A stretch of 64,000 nucleotides of DNA. It comes from UBA2334 sp964396895 (GTDB taxonomy: Bacteria > Pseudomonadota > Gammaproteobacteria > Burkholderiales > Burkholderiaceae_C). Where the stretch lies: positions 62,001 to 126,000 of the forward strand of contig CAYNGJ010000010.1 in the NCBI GenBank assembly GCA_964396895.1, written 5' to 3'. The position numbers and the translations under genes were made by a program. The notes beneath the pieces are model-generated. The model saw only the letters and a program-made list of their open reading frames with translations, made no database searches and was not told where the DNA came from. Positions within the stretch are counted from its first letter, which is position 1. Each line of letters begins with the position of its first letter. Shown here one piece after another: positions 41,686-50,599 of this stretch.

Positions 41686-42474
41686 TCAGACGAACCGGAT
41701 GCTGGTGCTGCCCATGCCTTGCACGCGCAGTGTGACGTTGTCGCCCGCCTGGACCGCCACTGCCTCGGTGATGCCGCCCGACAGAATCAGACTGCCCGCC
41801 GGGATGCATTCACCGCGCTCGGCCAGGTGGTTGGCCAGCATGGCAATGGCGGCGGCTGGGTGGCCCAGCACGGCGGCACCCGCGCCAAAGGCCACGGCCT
41901 GGCCGTTTTTCTCCATGACGATGCCCACGGTGCGCAGGTCCACCCCAGCCACCGACATGGGCTGGCCACCCACCACGAAGCGGGCGGCGGAGGTGTTGTC
42001 GGCCACCACGCTTTTCAGGTCGAACTTGAAGTCGCGGTAGCGGCTGTCGATCACTTCAATGCCCGGCATCACGAAGTCGGTGGCGGCCAGCACCGCACCG
42101 ATGTGGCAGCCAGGGCCGCGCAGCTCGGTTTTGGTGACGAAGGCAATTTCGGGCTCCACCTTGGGGTGGATCAGCTCAGCCGCCTTGCATTCGCCGCCGT
42201 CTGGCACGGCATAGTCGTCGGTCATGAAGCCGAACACGGGCGTGGTCACGCCCATTTGCTTCATTTTGGCGTGCGAGGTGAGGCCGGCTTTCAGCCCGAT
42301 GACGCGTGCGCCCCGCGCCACTTTGCGGCGGCGGAGTTCGTCTTGAATGGCGTAGGCATCGTCCCAGTCCATCTCGGGGTGGTCGTCGGTGATTTTGGTG
42401 GTGTCCTGCTGCTGCAGCTGGCAGTTTTCAAGGCGCTCGGCCAGGGCGGCAATGGTGGTGGTGTCGAGTTTCAT
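41686..42474 (-). CDS. dmpH: 4-oxalocrotonate decarboxylase
   Basis: 262 residues. It decarboxylates 2-oxo-3-hexenedioate to 2-hydroxypenta-2,4-dienoate. Family features: VIGLKAGLTSHAKMKQMGV, PKVEPEIAFVTKTELRGPG (metal-binding Glu pair), VMPGIEVIDSRYRDFKFDL and SILSGGITEAVAVQAGD-type C-terminus. It is paralogous to dmpE, as in all dmp/xyl clusters, and works in complex with it. Its start overlaps the stop of dmpG (ATGA). Confidence 0.95.
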   Translation of the reverse strand: MKLDTTTIAALAERLENCQLQQQDTTKITDDHPEMDWDDAYAIQDELRRRKVARGARVIGLKAGLTSHAKMKQMGVTTPVFGFMTDDYAVPDGGECKAAELIHPKVEPEIAFVTKTELRGPGCHIGAVLAATDFVMPGIEVIDSRYRDFKFDLKSVVADNTSAARFVVGGQPMSVAGVDLRTVGIVMEKNGQAVAFGAGAAVLGHPAAAIAMLANHLAERGECIPAGSLILSGGITEAVAVQAGDNVTLRVQGMGSTSIRFV

Positions 42475-43526
42475 GCGGCCACCTTGCTGGTTGGTTGACC
42501 TGCTTGCTGTCGTTCTCGGGCCAGGGTCATGGCGGTGTCTTCGATCATGTCTTCCTGACCACCGACCATGCCGCGCCTGCCCATTTCAACCAAAATGTCG
42601 CGGGCCGACACGCCGTACTTCTGCTCGGCACGTTTGGCAAACAGCAGGAAGGAGCCGTACACACCGGCATACCCCAGCGTGAGCGCATCGCGGTCGATGC
42701 GGATGGGGAAGTCCATGATGGGCACCACCAGGTCTTCCGCCACGTCCTGGATTTTGTACACGTCCACACCGGTCTGGATGCCCATGAGGTCGCACACCGC
42801 CACAAACACTTCCATCGGCGTGTTACCTGCGCCAGCGCCCAGGCCAGCGGCAGCGGCGTCGATGCGATTCGCACCCACTTCAATCGCAGCCAGGCTGTTG
42901 GCCACACCCATGGCCAGGTTGTGGTGGCCGTGGAAGCCCAGCTCGGTTTCTGGTTTCAGCGCTTCGCGCACCGCACCCAGGCGAGCCTTCACCGTTTCGG
43001 GCAGCAAGTGGCCTGCTGAGTCTGTGACGTAGATGCAGTTGGCACCGTAGCTTTCCATGAGCTTGGCCTGCTTCACCAGCCCCTCGGGGCTGTTCATGTG
43101 CGCCATCATCAGAAAGCCCACGGTGTCCATGTCCATTTTCCGCGCCATCGTGATGTGCTGCTCGCTCACGTCGGCTTCGGTGCAGTGCGTGGCCACCCGG
43201 ATGGTGTTGACCCCCAGGCCATGCGCCATCTTCAGGTGGTCGACGGTACCGATGCCAGGCAGCAGCAGTGCGGACACCTTGGCCTGCTTCATCAGCGGGA
43301 CGACGGCACCCAGGTATTCCTCGTCGCTGTGCGCGGGGAAGCCATAGTTGACCGAGCTGCCGCCCAGGCCGTCGCCGTGCGTCACTTCAATGAGCGGAAT
43401 GCCCGCAGCGTCCAGCCCGCAGGCGATGGTTGTCATTTGCGCCAGCGTCATCAGGTGGCGCTTGGGGTGCATGCCGTCCCGCAGGGTCATGTCGTGAACG
43501 GTGATCTTTTTGCCTTGCAATGTCAT
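42471..43526 (-). CDS. dmpG: 4-hydroxy-2-oxovalerate aldolase
   Basis: 351 residues from the ATG at 43526. It cleaves 4-hydroxy-2-oxovalerate to pyruvate and acetaldehyde. The HMGL-like TIM barrel begins VHDMTLRDGMHPKRH (metal Asp, catalytic Arg-Asp), then HGDGLGGSSVNYG, the Cys-containing CIYVTDSAGHLLP, and ELGFHGHHNLAMGVANSLAA, where HxH binds Mn. The C-terminal communication domain pairs with DmpF to channel acetaldehyde. It lies 19 bp after dmpF. Confidence 0.96.
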   Translation of the reverse strand: MTLQGKKITVHDMTLRDGMHPKRHLMTLAQMTTIACGLDAAGIPLIEVTHGDGLGGSSVNYGFPAHSDEEYLGAVVPLMKQAKVSALLLPGIGTVDHLKMAHGLGVNTIRVATHCTEADVSEQHITMARKMDMDTVGFLMMAHMNSPEGLVKQAKLMESYGANCIYVTDSAGHLLPETVKARLGAVREALKPETELGFHGHHNLAMGVANSLAAIEVGANRIDAAAAGLGAGAGNTPMEVFVAVCDLMGIQTGVDVYKIQDVAEDLVVPIMDFPIRIDRDALTLGYAGVYGSFLLFAKRAEQKYGVSARDILVEMGRRGMVGGQEDMIEDTAMTLARERQQAGQPTSKVAA

Positions 43527-43545
43527 GTCGTATCTCCTTGCGGGG

Positions 43546-44469
43546 TCAGGCTGCGGTGGCGGCAGTGGGTTTGAGCGTGAGCCGCCCGGCGATGATTTCT
43601 TCGGCAAACATTTCTGCCGTGCGGGCGGCAGCGGCCGTCATGATGTCGAGGTTGCCCGCGTACTTGGGCAGGTAGTCGCCCAGGCCTTCTACTTCCATGA
43701 AAACGGACACGCGCTTGCCGTCAAACACCGGGCCATTGACCAGCTTGTAGCCCGGCACGTACTTCTGCACCTCTTTGATCATGGCGTGGATGGACTCGGT
43801 GATGCGGGCCTGGTCAGGCTCGGTTTCGGTCAGGCAGTGCACGGTGTCGCGCATGATGAGCGGCGGCTCGGCCGGGTTGATCACGATGATGGCTTTGCCT
43901 TTTTTGGCCCCGCCTACCTTCTCGACCGCACCGGCAGTGGTGCGGGTGAATTCGTCGATGTTCTTGCGGGTACCGGGGCCGACCGAGCGGCTGGACACGG
44001 TGGCCACGATTTCGCCGTAGGCCACGGGTTGCACGCGGCTGACCGCCGCCACCATGGGGATGGTGGCCTGGCCACCGCACGTCACCATGTTGACGTTCAT
44101 TTCGCCTTTGCCCACGTGGTCTTTCAGGTTCACGGGGGGCACGCAAAACGGACCGATGGCGGCAGGCGTGAGGTCGATCATCAGCGCACCCAGTGCGTTG
44201 ACTTTGCGGCTGTTTTCGGCGTGCACGTAAGCGCTGGTGGCATCGAACACAATTTGCACGCCGTCGGCCACCAGATGGGGCAGCAGGCCATCGACCCCGT
44301 CAGACGTGGTTTTGATGCCCATGTCGCGGGCACGCTTGAGGCCATCGGATTCAGGGTCGATGCCCACCATCCACACGGGTTCCAACACGGGGCTGCGTTG
44401 CAGTTTGGCCAGCAGGTCGGTGCCGATGTTGCCGGGCCCGATCAGGGCGCATTTGATTTTTTGGCTCAT
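43546..44469 (-). CDS. dmpF: Acetaldehyde dehydrogenase (acylating)
   Basis: 307 residues. It oxidises acetaldehyde to acetyl-CoA with NAD+ and CoA. N-terminal Rossmann fold: KCALIGPGNIGTDLLAKLQR. The catalytic Cys lies in NMVTCGGQATIPMV near residue 130, and RDTVHCLTETEP and VFMEVEGLGDYLPKYAGNLDIM are family segments. It forms a channelling complex with the aldolase DmpG, whose gene follows immediately. Confidence 0.96.
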   Translation of the reverse strand: MSQKIKCALIGPGNIGTDLLAKLQRSPVLEPVWMVGIDPESDGLKRARDMGIKTTSDGVDGLLPHLVADGVQIVFDATSAYVHAENSRKVNALGALMIDLTPAAIGPFCVPPVNLKDHVGKGEMNVNMVTCGGQATIPMVAAVSRVQPVAYGEIVATVSSRSVGPGTRKNIDEFTRTTAGAVEKVGGAKKGKAIIVINPAEPPLIMRDTVHCLTETEPDQARITESIHAMIKEVQKYVPGYKLVNGPVFDGKRVSVFMEVEGLGDYLPKYAGNLDIMTAAAARTAEMFAEEIIAGRLTLKPTAATAA

Positions 44470-44521
44470 GATGAGTGGTGCTTCCTAGCTCTGATTTCTG
44501 AATGCAGGGTTCTGAAAAATG

Positions 44522-45304
44522 TCAGTGAAAGCGCACCGAGCAGCTGCCCAGCCCGCCGATGGACACGCGGAAGTTGTCGCCCGCCTTGGCCGGGGACATG
44601 GCCGCCAGCGCGCCCGACAAAATGACCTCACCGGCCTTCATGCCAATGCCCAGCCGCCCCAGCGTGTTGGCCAGCCAGGCCACCGCATTCACGGGTGAGC
44701 CCAAGGCGGCGGCTCCCGCGCCGGTGCCGATGATTTCGCCGTTCTTCTCCAGCACCATGCCGCAGGTGGAGAGGTCGATGCGACGCGGGTCCACCGCGCA
44801 GTCGCCCAGCACGAACACGCCGCAGGAGGCGTTGTCGGCCACGGTGTCTTGAATTTTGATTTTCCAGTCGCGGATGCGCGAATCGACGATTTCGAAGCAC
44901 GGCATCACGCACTCGGTGGCGGCCAGCACGTCGGCGTTGCTGATGCCGGGGCCCATCAGGTCTTTTTTCAGGATGAAGGCAATTTCGCCTTCGGCCTTGG
45001 GCTGGATCAGCGTGGACATGTCAATCGACTGGCCTTCGTTGTAGATCATGCCGTCGAGCAGGTAGCCAAAGTCGGGCTGGTACACGCCCAGCATGTTCAT
45101 GACCGCCGCCGAGGTGACACCGATCTTTTTGCCGACGATGCGCTCGCCCGCTTGCAGGCGACGCGACAGCATGCGCTGCTGGATGTGGTACGCGTGCTCG
45201 ATGGTGATGTCGGGGTGGCGGCTGGTCAGCGGATCGACCACGGTTTGTGTGGTCATGGCGTGGTAAAGCTCGTCGCCCAGGGTTTCAATCAGTTTGGCAT
45301 CCAT
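44522..45304 (-). CDS. dmpE: 2-hydroxypenta-2,4-dienoate hydratase
   Basis: 260 residues. It adds water to 2-hydroxypentadienoate, giving 4-hydroxy-2-oxovalerate. Family segments: AYHIQQRMLSRRLQAGERIVGKKIGVT, PKAEGEIAFILKKDLMGPG (metal Glu pair), CVMPCFEIVDSRIRDW and VILSGALAAMSPAKAGD. It is homologous to DmpH. It is preceded by a 117-bp AT-rich gap holding a dispersed repeat copy, the largest gap in the lower pathway, and followed at 52 bp by dmpF. Confidence 0.95.
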   Translation of the reverse strand: MDAKLIETLGDELYHAMTTQTVVDPLTSRHPDITIEHAYHIQQRMLSRRLQAGERIVGKKIGVTSAAVMNMLGVYQPDFGYLLDGMIYNEGQSIDMSTLIQPKAEGEIAFILKKDLMGPGISNADVLAATECVMPCFEIVDSRIRDWKIKIQDTVADNASCGVFVLGDCAVDPRRIDLSTCGMVLEKNGEIIGTGAGAAALGSPVNAVAWLANTLGRLGIGMKAGEVILSGALAAMSPAKAGDNFRVSIGGLGSCSVRFH

Positions 45305-45340
45305 AGGTCATCAGGTCCGTTGGTTGATGTGAAGAAATTG

Positions 45341-45407
45341 TTAACATTTTTGGCCTTACCGCATATAAACATTGAATAGTTTGCTATAATAATATTAGTT
45401 TATATGC
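45341..45407 (-). repeat. AT-rich dispersed repeat, copy 8 (inside the phenol operon, dmpD-dmpE gap)
   Basis: On the minus strand TAGC (45386-45383), exactly 18 nt (AAACTATTCAATGTTTAT), then ATGCGG (45364-45359), TAAGGCC and AAAAATGTTAAC. ACTATTCAAT resembles copies 5 and 6. Overlapping it is a perfect 10-bp inverted repeat, GCATATAAAC (45361-45370) and GTTTATATGC (45398-45407), that could fold in the operon mRNA. Confidence 0.7.
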
Positions 45408-45421
45408 CTGTGCCCGTGTGC

Positions 45422-46264
45422 TCATGCACCCGCCTCGGCCAGAAAGTTCTCGACCAGTTGGGCAAAGCGTGCGGCGTGTTCAATTTGCGTCCAGTGCCCG
45501 CACTGGCCAAACACGTGCAGCTGGCTGCGCGGTATCCACTGCGACAGCAGCAGCGAGTTGCCCAGGGGAATCACCTGGTCCTCGCGCCCATGCACCACCA
45601 GCGTGTCGTGCGGCAAGGCGCGGATGGCCGCCTCGGGGCTTTGCATGGCATCGACCCAACGCTGGCGCGGGGCCGGGAACATGGCGGCAAACGACTCCTG
45701 AAACCCGCTGCGGATGCTGGCCTGGTAGCGCAGTTGCGCCAGCTCGTCGGTCACCAGCTGGCGGTCATAGGCAAAGATGTCGAGCAGCTCGCGCATGTGC
45801 GCAATGGACGGCGTGTAGCCCCACACCGCATCCAGCCCCGGCGTGATGTCAAAGGGCACGCCCACGCTGCCCATCAGCACCAGGCGGCGCACCCGTGTGG
45901 GGTGTGCCACCGCCAATGCCAATGCCAGCGCACCGCCAAACGAGTTGCCCACCAGGTCGGTCTGGGCAATGTCCAACGCGTCCAGCAAGTCCACCGCCTG
46001 TTGCACCCACTTGTCCATGCGGTAGTGGGTGTTGTCGGCGGGGTCGGCGGGTCGGTCGGTGTAGCCAAAGCCCAGCAAATCGGGGGCGATGGCGCGGCGC
46101 GTTTGGGCCAGCACGGGCAGCAGCAGCCGCCAATTGGCCCAGGCGCTCACGCCGGGGCCGGAGCCGTGCAGCAGCAGCACGGGTGCACCAGTCCCCATGT
46201 CGTGCACGTTGCTGTGGAAGCTGCCGGTGCGGACCCGGTTGGCCAGTTCGGGGTTGGTGGTCAT
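45422..46264 (-). CDS. dmpD: 2-hydroxymuconic semialdehyde hydrolase
   Basis: 280 residues. An alpha/beta hydrolase that cleaves the meta-ring-fission product to 2-hydroxypentadienoate and formate (or an acid for methylated substrates). LLHGSGPGVSAWANWR is the oxyanion region, LVGNSFGGALALALA holds the nucleophile Ser, VVHGREDQVIP the Asp and GQCGHWTQIEH the His. The GSGPG loop is typical of meta-cleavage-product hydrolases. It lies 6 bp after dmpC. Confidence 0.95.
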   Translation of the reverse strand: MTTNPELANRVRTGSFHSNVHDMGTGAPVLLLHGSGPGVSAWANWRLLLPVLAQTRRAIAPDLLGFGYTDRPADPADNTHYRMDKWVQQAVDLLDALDIAQTDLVGNSFGGALALALAVAHPTRVRRLVLMGSVGVPFDITPGLDAVWGYTPSIAHMRELLDIFAYDRQLVTDELAQLRYQASIRSGFQESFAAMFPAPRQRWVDAMQSPEAAIRALPHDTLVVHGREDQVIPLGNSLLLSQWIPRSQLHVFGQCGHWTQIEHAARFAQLVENFLAEAGA

Positions 46265-46270
46265 ACCGGC

Positions 46271-47731
46271 TCAGTACTTGATCATCACGTTGCGCAGCTC
46301 GGTGTAAAACTCCAGCGAGTGCAGGCCGCCTTCGCGCCCGATACCCGACTGTTTGGAGCCCCCGAACGGCGTGCGCAAATCGCGCAAAAACCAGCTGTTG
46401 ACCCAGCACAGGCCCACCTCGATCTGTGTGGCCAGGCGGCTGGCGCGGCCGATGTCTTGCGTATAAATCGAGGTCGCCAGGCCGTACTTGGTGTCGTTGG
46501 CCATGCGCACCGCTTCTTCTTCGGTGTCAAAGGGCTGGATGTGGCAGCAAGGGCCAAAAATTTCCTCGCGCACCACGCTGGCGGTTTCGGGCAGACCGGT
46601 CCAGATGGTGGGCTCGACCCAGCAACCGTCTTTCAGGTCGTCGGGCATGTCGGGCACACCGCCGCCGCACACCACGTTGGCCCCCTCTTCCTTGGCACGT
46701 GCGTAGTACGACAGCACTTTTTTCTGGTGAATTTTGCTCACCAGCGGGCCAATTTTGGTGTCGTGGTCAAACGGCCGGCCGGGCTTCATCGTTTCGGCCT
46801 TGTGTTTGAGCGCCGCCACAAACTTGTCAAAAATGGGGCGCTCCACATACACACGCTCGGTGCCCAGACAGACCTGGCCGGCGTTTTCAAAGACCGAGCG
46901 GGTGACGGTGTTGACGGCGTTGTCAAAGTCACAGTCGGCAAACACCAGCGCCGCGTTTTTGCCGCCCAATTCCAGCGACACGGGGCGGATGCCGTCAGCA
47001 CCGGCCTTCATGATGGCGGTGCCGGTTTTGGTTTCACCGGTGAAGGTGATTCCGTTCACGCCCTGGTGGGCGGTCAGGAACGACCCAGCCGAGTTGACCC
47101 CAAAACCGTTAACCACGTTGTACACGCCGGGGGGCACGCCGACCTTGTTCATCACCTCGCCCAACAATGTGGCGGTGCTGGGGGTGGCCTCCGAGGGTTT
47201 GACCACCACGGTGTTGCCACAAGCCAGTGCCGGACCACACTTCCAGGTCATGAGCAGCAGCGGCAAATTCCAGGGGCAGATGATGGCGATGACCCCGCGC
47301 GGCGTGCGCACGCCGTAGCTGCGCGCCGTTTTGCCGTCGGGCGTGCGCATCTCGAACGATTCGGTGGACACGTTTTTGATGGTGTCGGTGAAGATTTTGA
47401 AGTTCGCCGCACCGCGGGGAATGTCGATGTGCGAGGCCAGGTGTGCTGGCTTGCCGGTGTCGGCCACCTCGGCTTGCAAGAAGTCATCAAAGCGGTGGTT
47501 GATTTCGGCCACGAGGCCGTCGAGCATGGCGCAGCGCTCGACCACCGACAGCTTGCCCCAGGGTCCGTGCAAGGCGGCACGCGCTGCAGCCACGGCAGCA
47601 TCGACCTCGGGCTGGCCCGCTTCGTGGACCATGCCGATCAACGAATTGTCAACGGGGTTGCGTTTTTCGTAGGTTTTGCCGCTGACGTTGGTGACGTACT
47701 CACCGTTGATGAAGTTCTTGATTTCTTTCAT
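46271..47731 (-). CDS. dmpC: 2-hydroxymuconic semialdehyde dehydrogenase
   Basis: 486 residues from the ATG at 47731, with GGAAGAG seven bases upstream. It oxidises the ring-fission semialdehyde to 2-hydroxymuconate, opening the oxalocrotonate branch. Aldehyde dehydrogenase motifs: CPWNLPLLLMTWK, KPSEATPSTA, GITFTGETKTGTAIMK, LELGGKNAALVFADCD (Glu) and FENAGQVCLGTERVYVE (catalytic Cys). EEIFGPCCHIQPFDTEEEAV closes the set. It is about 100 bp after the GlcG-like gene. Confidence 0.96.
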   Translation of the reverse strand: MKEIKNFINGEYVTNVSGKTYEKRNPVDNSLIGMVHEAGQPEVDAAVAAARAALHGPWGKLSVVERCAMLDGLVAEINHRFDDFLQAEVADTGKPAHLASHIDIPRGAANFKIFTDTIKNVSTESFEMRTPDGKTARSYGVRTPRGVIAIICPWNLPLLLMTWKCGPALACGNTVVVKPSEATPSTATLLGEVMNKVGVPPGVYNVVNGFGVNSAGSFLTAHQGVNGITFTGETKTGTAIMKAGADGIRPVSLELGGKNAALVFADCDFDNAVNTVTRSVFENAGQVCLGTERVYVERPIFDKFVAALKHKAETMKPGRPFDHDTKIGPLVSKIHQKKVLSYYARAKEEGANVVCGGGVPDMPDDLKDGCWVEPTIWTGLPETASVVREEIFGPCCHIQPFDTEEEAVRMANDTKYGLATSIYTQDIGRASRLATQIEVGLCWVNSWFLRDLRTPFGGSKQSGIGREGGLHSLEFYTELRNVMIKY

Positions 47732-47830
47732 TTTCAACTCTTCCTAAAATGGCGCATGGGCGGTTGCCTGGGCATCGTTAACGTGAAATGACTTTCGTGG
47801 CCCGCAGCGTCACCGCCTGGGCCAGGAAAG

Positions 47831-48289
47831 TCAGCTGCTCAAACCCATCGCAGCCAACCCGGCTTTGGCGCAGGCTTCATCCTGCTCCTCGGAGCCACCC
47901 GACACACCGATACCGCCAATGCGCTCTCCGTTTTCCATGATGGGCAGGCCACCGCCAAAACCAACAAACCGTGGCCTGCGCACAATGCCCTCGCGCACCG
48001 CCGCTGAATGCTGCGCCAGCGCGGCATGCCACTGGCTCGTTGGCAGACCAAAGCTGGCGGCGGTGTAGGCTTTGTCGATGGCAATGTCGATGGAGTGCAA
48101 AAAGGCACCGGGCATGCGCAAAAACGCCGCCAGGTTGCCCCCTGCATCCACCACCGCCACATTGATGCGCAGGCCCAAGTCAGCCGCTGCTTGCACCGCT
48201 GCACCGACCGCCGCATGGGCGGCCCGGGCGTCCACCGTGGCCATCGCCACGCTGCAACCCGATTGATTGGTCTCTGACACCACGCTCAA
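47831..48289 (-). CDS. GlcG/HbpS-like protein (DUF336)
   Basis: About 152 residues. The DUF336 fold is clear: INVAVVDAGGNLAAFLRMPGA, SIDIAIDKAYTAASFGLPT, FGGGLPIMENGERIGGIGVSGGSEEQDEACAKAGL. Family members include HbpS, a heme/cobalamin-binding protein, and GlcG of unknown role. Genes of this kind occur in several aromatic catabolic clusters. The start is uncertain: a TTG at 48289 overlaps the stop of the porin-like gene, and a GTG at 48283 also fits an AAGG upstream. Translational coupling with the porin-like gene is likely. Confidence 0.88.
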   Translation of the reverse strand: MSVVSETNQSGCSVAMATVDARAAHAAVGAAVQAAADLGLRINVAVVDAGGNLAAFLRMPGAFLHSIDIAIDKAYTAASFGLPTSQWHAALAQHSAAVREGIVRRPRFVGFGGGLPIMENGERIGGIGVSGGSEEQDEACAKAGLAAMGLSS

Positions 48290-49173
48290 AACGCCTTGAC
48301 AAACGTGAACCGAAGCAAATTGCCCTTGGGCTGTGGACCACTGCCTGCTTTGCCGCTGTACTCCTTGTAGGCGGCAGCCTTCAAAAAGACACCAGCACTC
48401 ATGATGGGATAGACCACTTCCGCGCCGATGGCGTGCCGCGAAGACTTGCTGGTGGAAGCACCGAGTCCACTGTCTTGGCTGGTTTGCATCTGGTCATAAC
48501 CGACCACGCCCACTTGCACCGCACCGAGGTTTTTGGCAATGCCCCATTCCAGCGAAACCTGGTTGCCTGGCTTGAAGCCGCTCGACATCTTGGAGTTGCT
48601 CTCAAAACGCATGAGTGCCGAAGCCGTGACGGTCTTGGCCGCATCAAAGTAGTAGGTGGCACCACCGGTCAGCATGGTGGATCTGTAACCATTGCCCACC
48701 GCTGCCGGACTGTTGCTGCTGGCATTGCTCAGCCAGAAACCGCCTGCCGCCACCGCATCCCAGTTGGCGCCATGCCAGCCCAGCACCAGCGGGCCAAGGT
48801 ACACATCGCCAACACCGTTCTTGCTTTCGGAAATGCTGGCAGCGTTGATGGTCAGGGACTTGTTCAGCACTGGCACGATGGCCTCTACGCCAAAGTCTGC
48901 GCCGAGCACTTTGTTGGACGTGATCCAGACAAACCGGTTGGCCAAGGCCGTCACGGTGCCGGTGTTGTGACCGGGCAAATCGGTGCTGCTGCCGGGCGCT
49001 TTGAATTGGCCAATGTTGTAGTTCACCAAATACGCCAGGTAATACATGCCTGGTGGGGGGACGCTGGCCGCCTGTATCCCTTCGACACCAGGCACGTAGT
49101 GACCGCCAGCATGCGAGCCAACACCCGCGACAGTGAGGGCAGCGGCGAGCGCGAGTTGTGTGATTTTTTTCAT
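48286..49173 (-). CDS. Outer-membrane meta-pathway (phenol_MetA_deg) transporter-like protein
   Basis: 295 residues from the ATG at 49173. A signal peptide (KKITQLALAAALTVAGVGSHAGG) precedes HYVPGVEGIQAASVPPPGMYYLAYLVNYN, the hallmark start of the family found beside meta-cleavage genes. Alternating beta strands (FGVEAIVPVLNKS, VYLGPLVLGWHG, ATYYFDAAKTVTASALMRFE) end in LLRFTFVKAF, a terminal aromatic as in outer-membrane barrels. It probably lets aromatic substrates cross the outer membrane. It sits between dmpB and the GlcG-like gene. Confidence 0.9.
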   Translation of the reverse strand: MKKITQLALAAALTVAGVGSHAGGHYVPGVEGIQAASVPPPGMYYLAYLVNYNIGQFKAPGSSTDLPGHNTGTVTALANRFVWITSNKVLGADFGVEAIVPVLNKSLTINAASISESKNGVGDVYLGPLVLGWHGANWDAVAAGGFWLSNASSNSPAAVGNGYRSTMLTGGATYYFDAAKTVTASALMRFESNSKMSSGFKPGNQVSLEWGIAKNLGAVQVGVVGYDQMQTSQDSGLGASTSKSSRHAIGAEVVYPIMSAGVFLKAAAYKEYSGKAGSGPQPKGNLLRFTFVKAF

Positions 49174-49305
49174 TTTGTAGTCAACGGAGGGGGTTGAATG
49201 ACGAAGCTGATCGGCGTCTGTTGGCATCAGATCAACGACGGGACCGGACACGCTGTAGTGCGTTGACAAGCGATGTGCCCGGCCAGACAAACCGATGCGC
49301 AAAGA

Positions 49306-50232
49306 TCAGGTCACGACGCTCAGGAAGGCGTCGTTGAGCTTGCGGTCGTGGTAGAAAATGCCGCGCCCCACATGCTCCCAGCTCCAGGTGATGGGCTGCA
49401 TGTCGGGGTAATGGTCGTAGCCGCCGCAGAAGGTCTCCAACCGGTTGCCGGACGGGTCAAAGAAATAGATGGTGGTGCCCTGGGTGATGCCGTGGCGTGT
49501 GGGCCCAATGTCAATCGAGACGCGGTTGATGCTCATGATGTCCGCAGCACGCAGCACATGCTCCCAGCTGGCCATCTGGAACGCCACATGGTGCAGCTTG
49601 CCGTCTTCGGCGTGGCGCACCATGGCAATGTCATGTGCCTTGGCGCTGCATGTCAGCCAGATGGCCAGGTCGGTGGCACCGTCTTCAAGCTTGACGCGCT
49701 CCACCAGGTTGAAGCCCAGCACCTCTTCGAAGAGCTTGCGCGAACCGTCGATATCGCCGCCGTACAGCAGTGCGTGGTCCATGCGGATGGGGCGGATGCC
49801 CTTGCCGTCGATCACATCGACTTCAGGGTCGTTGCAGCCGGTCACGCTGCCCACGTCGGTCTTCTCGGCAAACAACTCGATGGTGTGGCCGGTGGGAATC
49901 TGAAAACGCACGCGCTCGCCGGTTTCCAGCATGTCGCCAGCGGGAATGCGCTCGGTGGCCACGCCATAGGCTTTGAGCTTGGCGTCCAGCTCTTCCAAAG
50001 TCGCTTTGTTCAGCACTTTGTAGCCAAAGAAATCAATGCCGGCACGGTCGGCCTGGCGCAGCACGATGCTGTTGTGGTCGCGCTCGGCGCGGGTCTTGAA
50101 GTAGACGCGGCCCGACGCGTCGCGCCCGGTTTCCATCAGCCCCATCACGTCGGTATAGAACTTGACCGACTCGTCCATGTCGAGCACGCGCAATTGGGCG
50201 TGGCCCGGACGCAAAACACCTGTCATTGCCAT
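49306..50232 (-). CDS. dmpB: Catechol 2,3-dioxygenase
   Basis: 308 residues. It opens catechol to 2-hydroxymuconic semialdehyde. It is a two-domain extradiol dioxygenase of the XylE type: N-domain RPGHAQLRVLDMDESVKFY, catalytic domain with the iron ligands His153 (MDHALLYG), His215 (KLHHVAFQ) and Glu266 (GNRLETFCGGY). The SIDIGPTRHGIT and TIYFFDPSG motifs and C-terminal IFYHDRKLN are conserved. It is 22 bp after the ferredoxin gene dmpQ. Confidence 0.97.
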   Translation of the reverse strand: MAMTGVLRPGHAQLRVLDMDESVKFYTDVMGLMETGRDASGRVYFKTRAERDHNSIVLRQADRAGIDFFGYKVLNKATLEELDAKLKAYGVATERIPAGDMLETGERVRFQIPTGHTIELFAEKTDVGSVTGCNDPEVDVIDGKGIRPIRMDHALLYGGDIDGSRKLFEEVLGFNLVERVKLEDGATDLAIWLTCSAKAHDIAMVRHAEDGKLHHVAFQMASWEHVLRAADIMSINRVSIDIGPTRHGITQGTTIYFFDPSGNRLETFCGGYDHYPDMQPITWSWEHVGRGIFYHDRKLNDAFLSVVT

Positions 50233-50253
50233 TTTGTTGTCTCCAGTTTGTCG

Positions 50254-50595
50254 TCAGGTTGATACAGAAGGAACGCCTGACGGTTCAACCGCCCGACAGA
50301 CGTTTTTTTTCATTTTTCCGATCACGCGCAAGGCGATGGGGCCACTCGGTCGCACCCGGCATGCCAGCACGCACCCCTGGGCTTCGTCGTCTTCGCTGAC
50401 GTGTTCGCGGCTCATGACCCGCTTGGTGTAGGTGCCACTGAGCACCTGCACCTTGCACACCCCGCAGCCACCTCCCCGGCACCCCACGGGGATGCCTTTT
50501 CGGCCCAGGGATTCCATGCCTTCGAGCAGGGTCAGGCTGTCTGAGCAGCGGTAGGTGCTGCCGTCGTCTTCGATGGTCACTGTGTGCAGGGCCAT
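50254..50595 (-). CDS. dmpQ: Chloroplast-type 2Fe-2S ferredoxin
   Basis: 113 residues from the ATG at 50595. The cluster is bound by GCRGGGCGVCKV plus the later VLACRVRP Cys. In xyl and dmp pathways this ferredoxin (XylT/DmpQ) re-reduces the iron of catechol 2,3-dioxygenase after inactivation by methylcatechols. The position directly before dmpB supports this role. It starts 4 bp after dmpP. Confidence 0.94.
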   Translation of the reverse strand: MALHTVTIEDDGSTYRCSDSLTLLEGMESLGRKGIPVGCRGGGCGVCKVQVLSGTYTKRVMSREHVSEDDEAQGCVLACRVRPSGPIALRVIGKMKKNVCRAVEPSGVPSVST

Positions 50596-50599
50596 GGCA

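Noticed and set aside
44485..44520. Possible eleventh repeat copy between dmpE and dmpF
   Set aside because: TAGC is present, but after 18 nt the sequence is GGTTCT rather than AAGCGC, with no GGC box.
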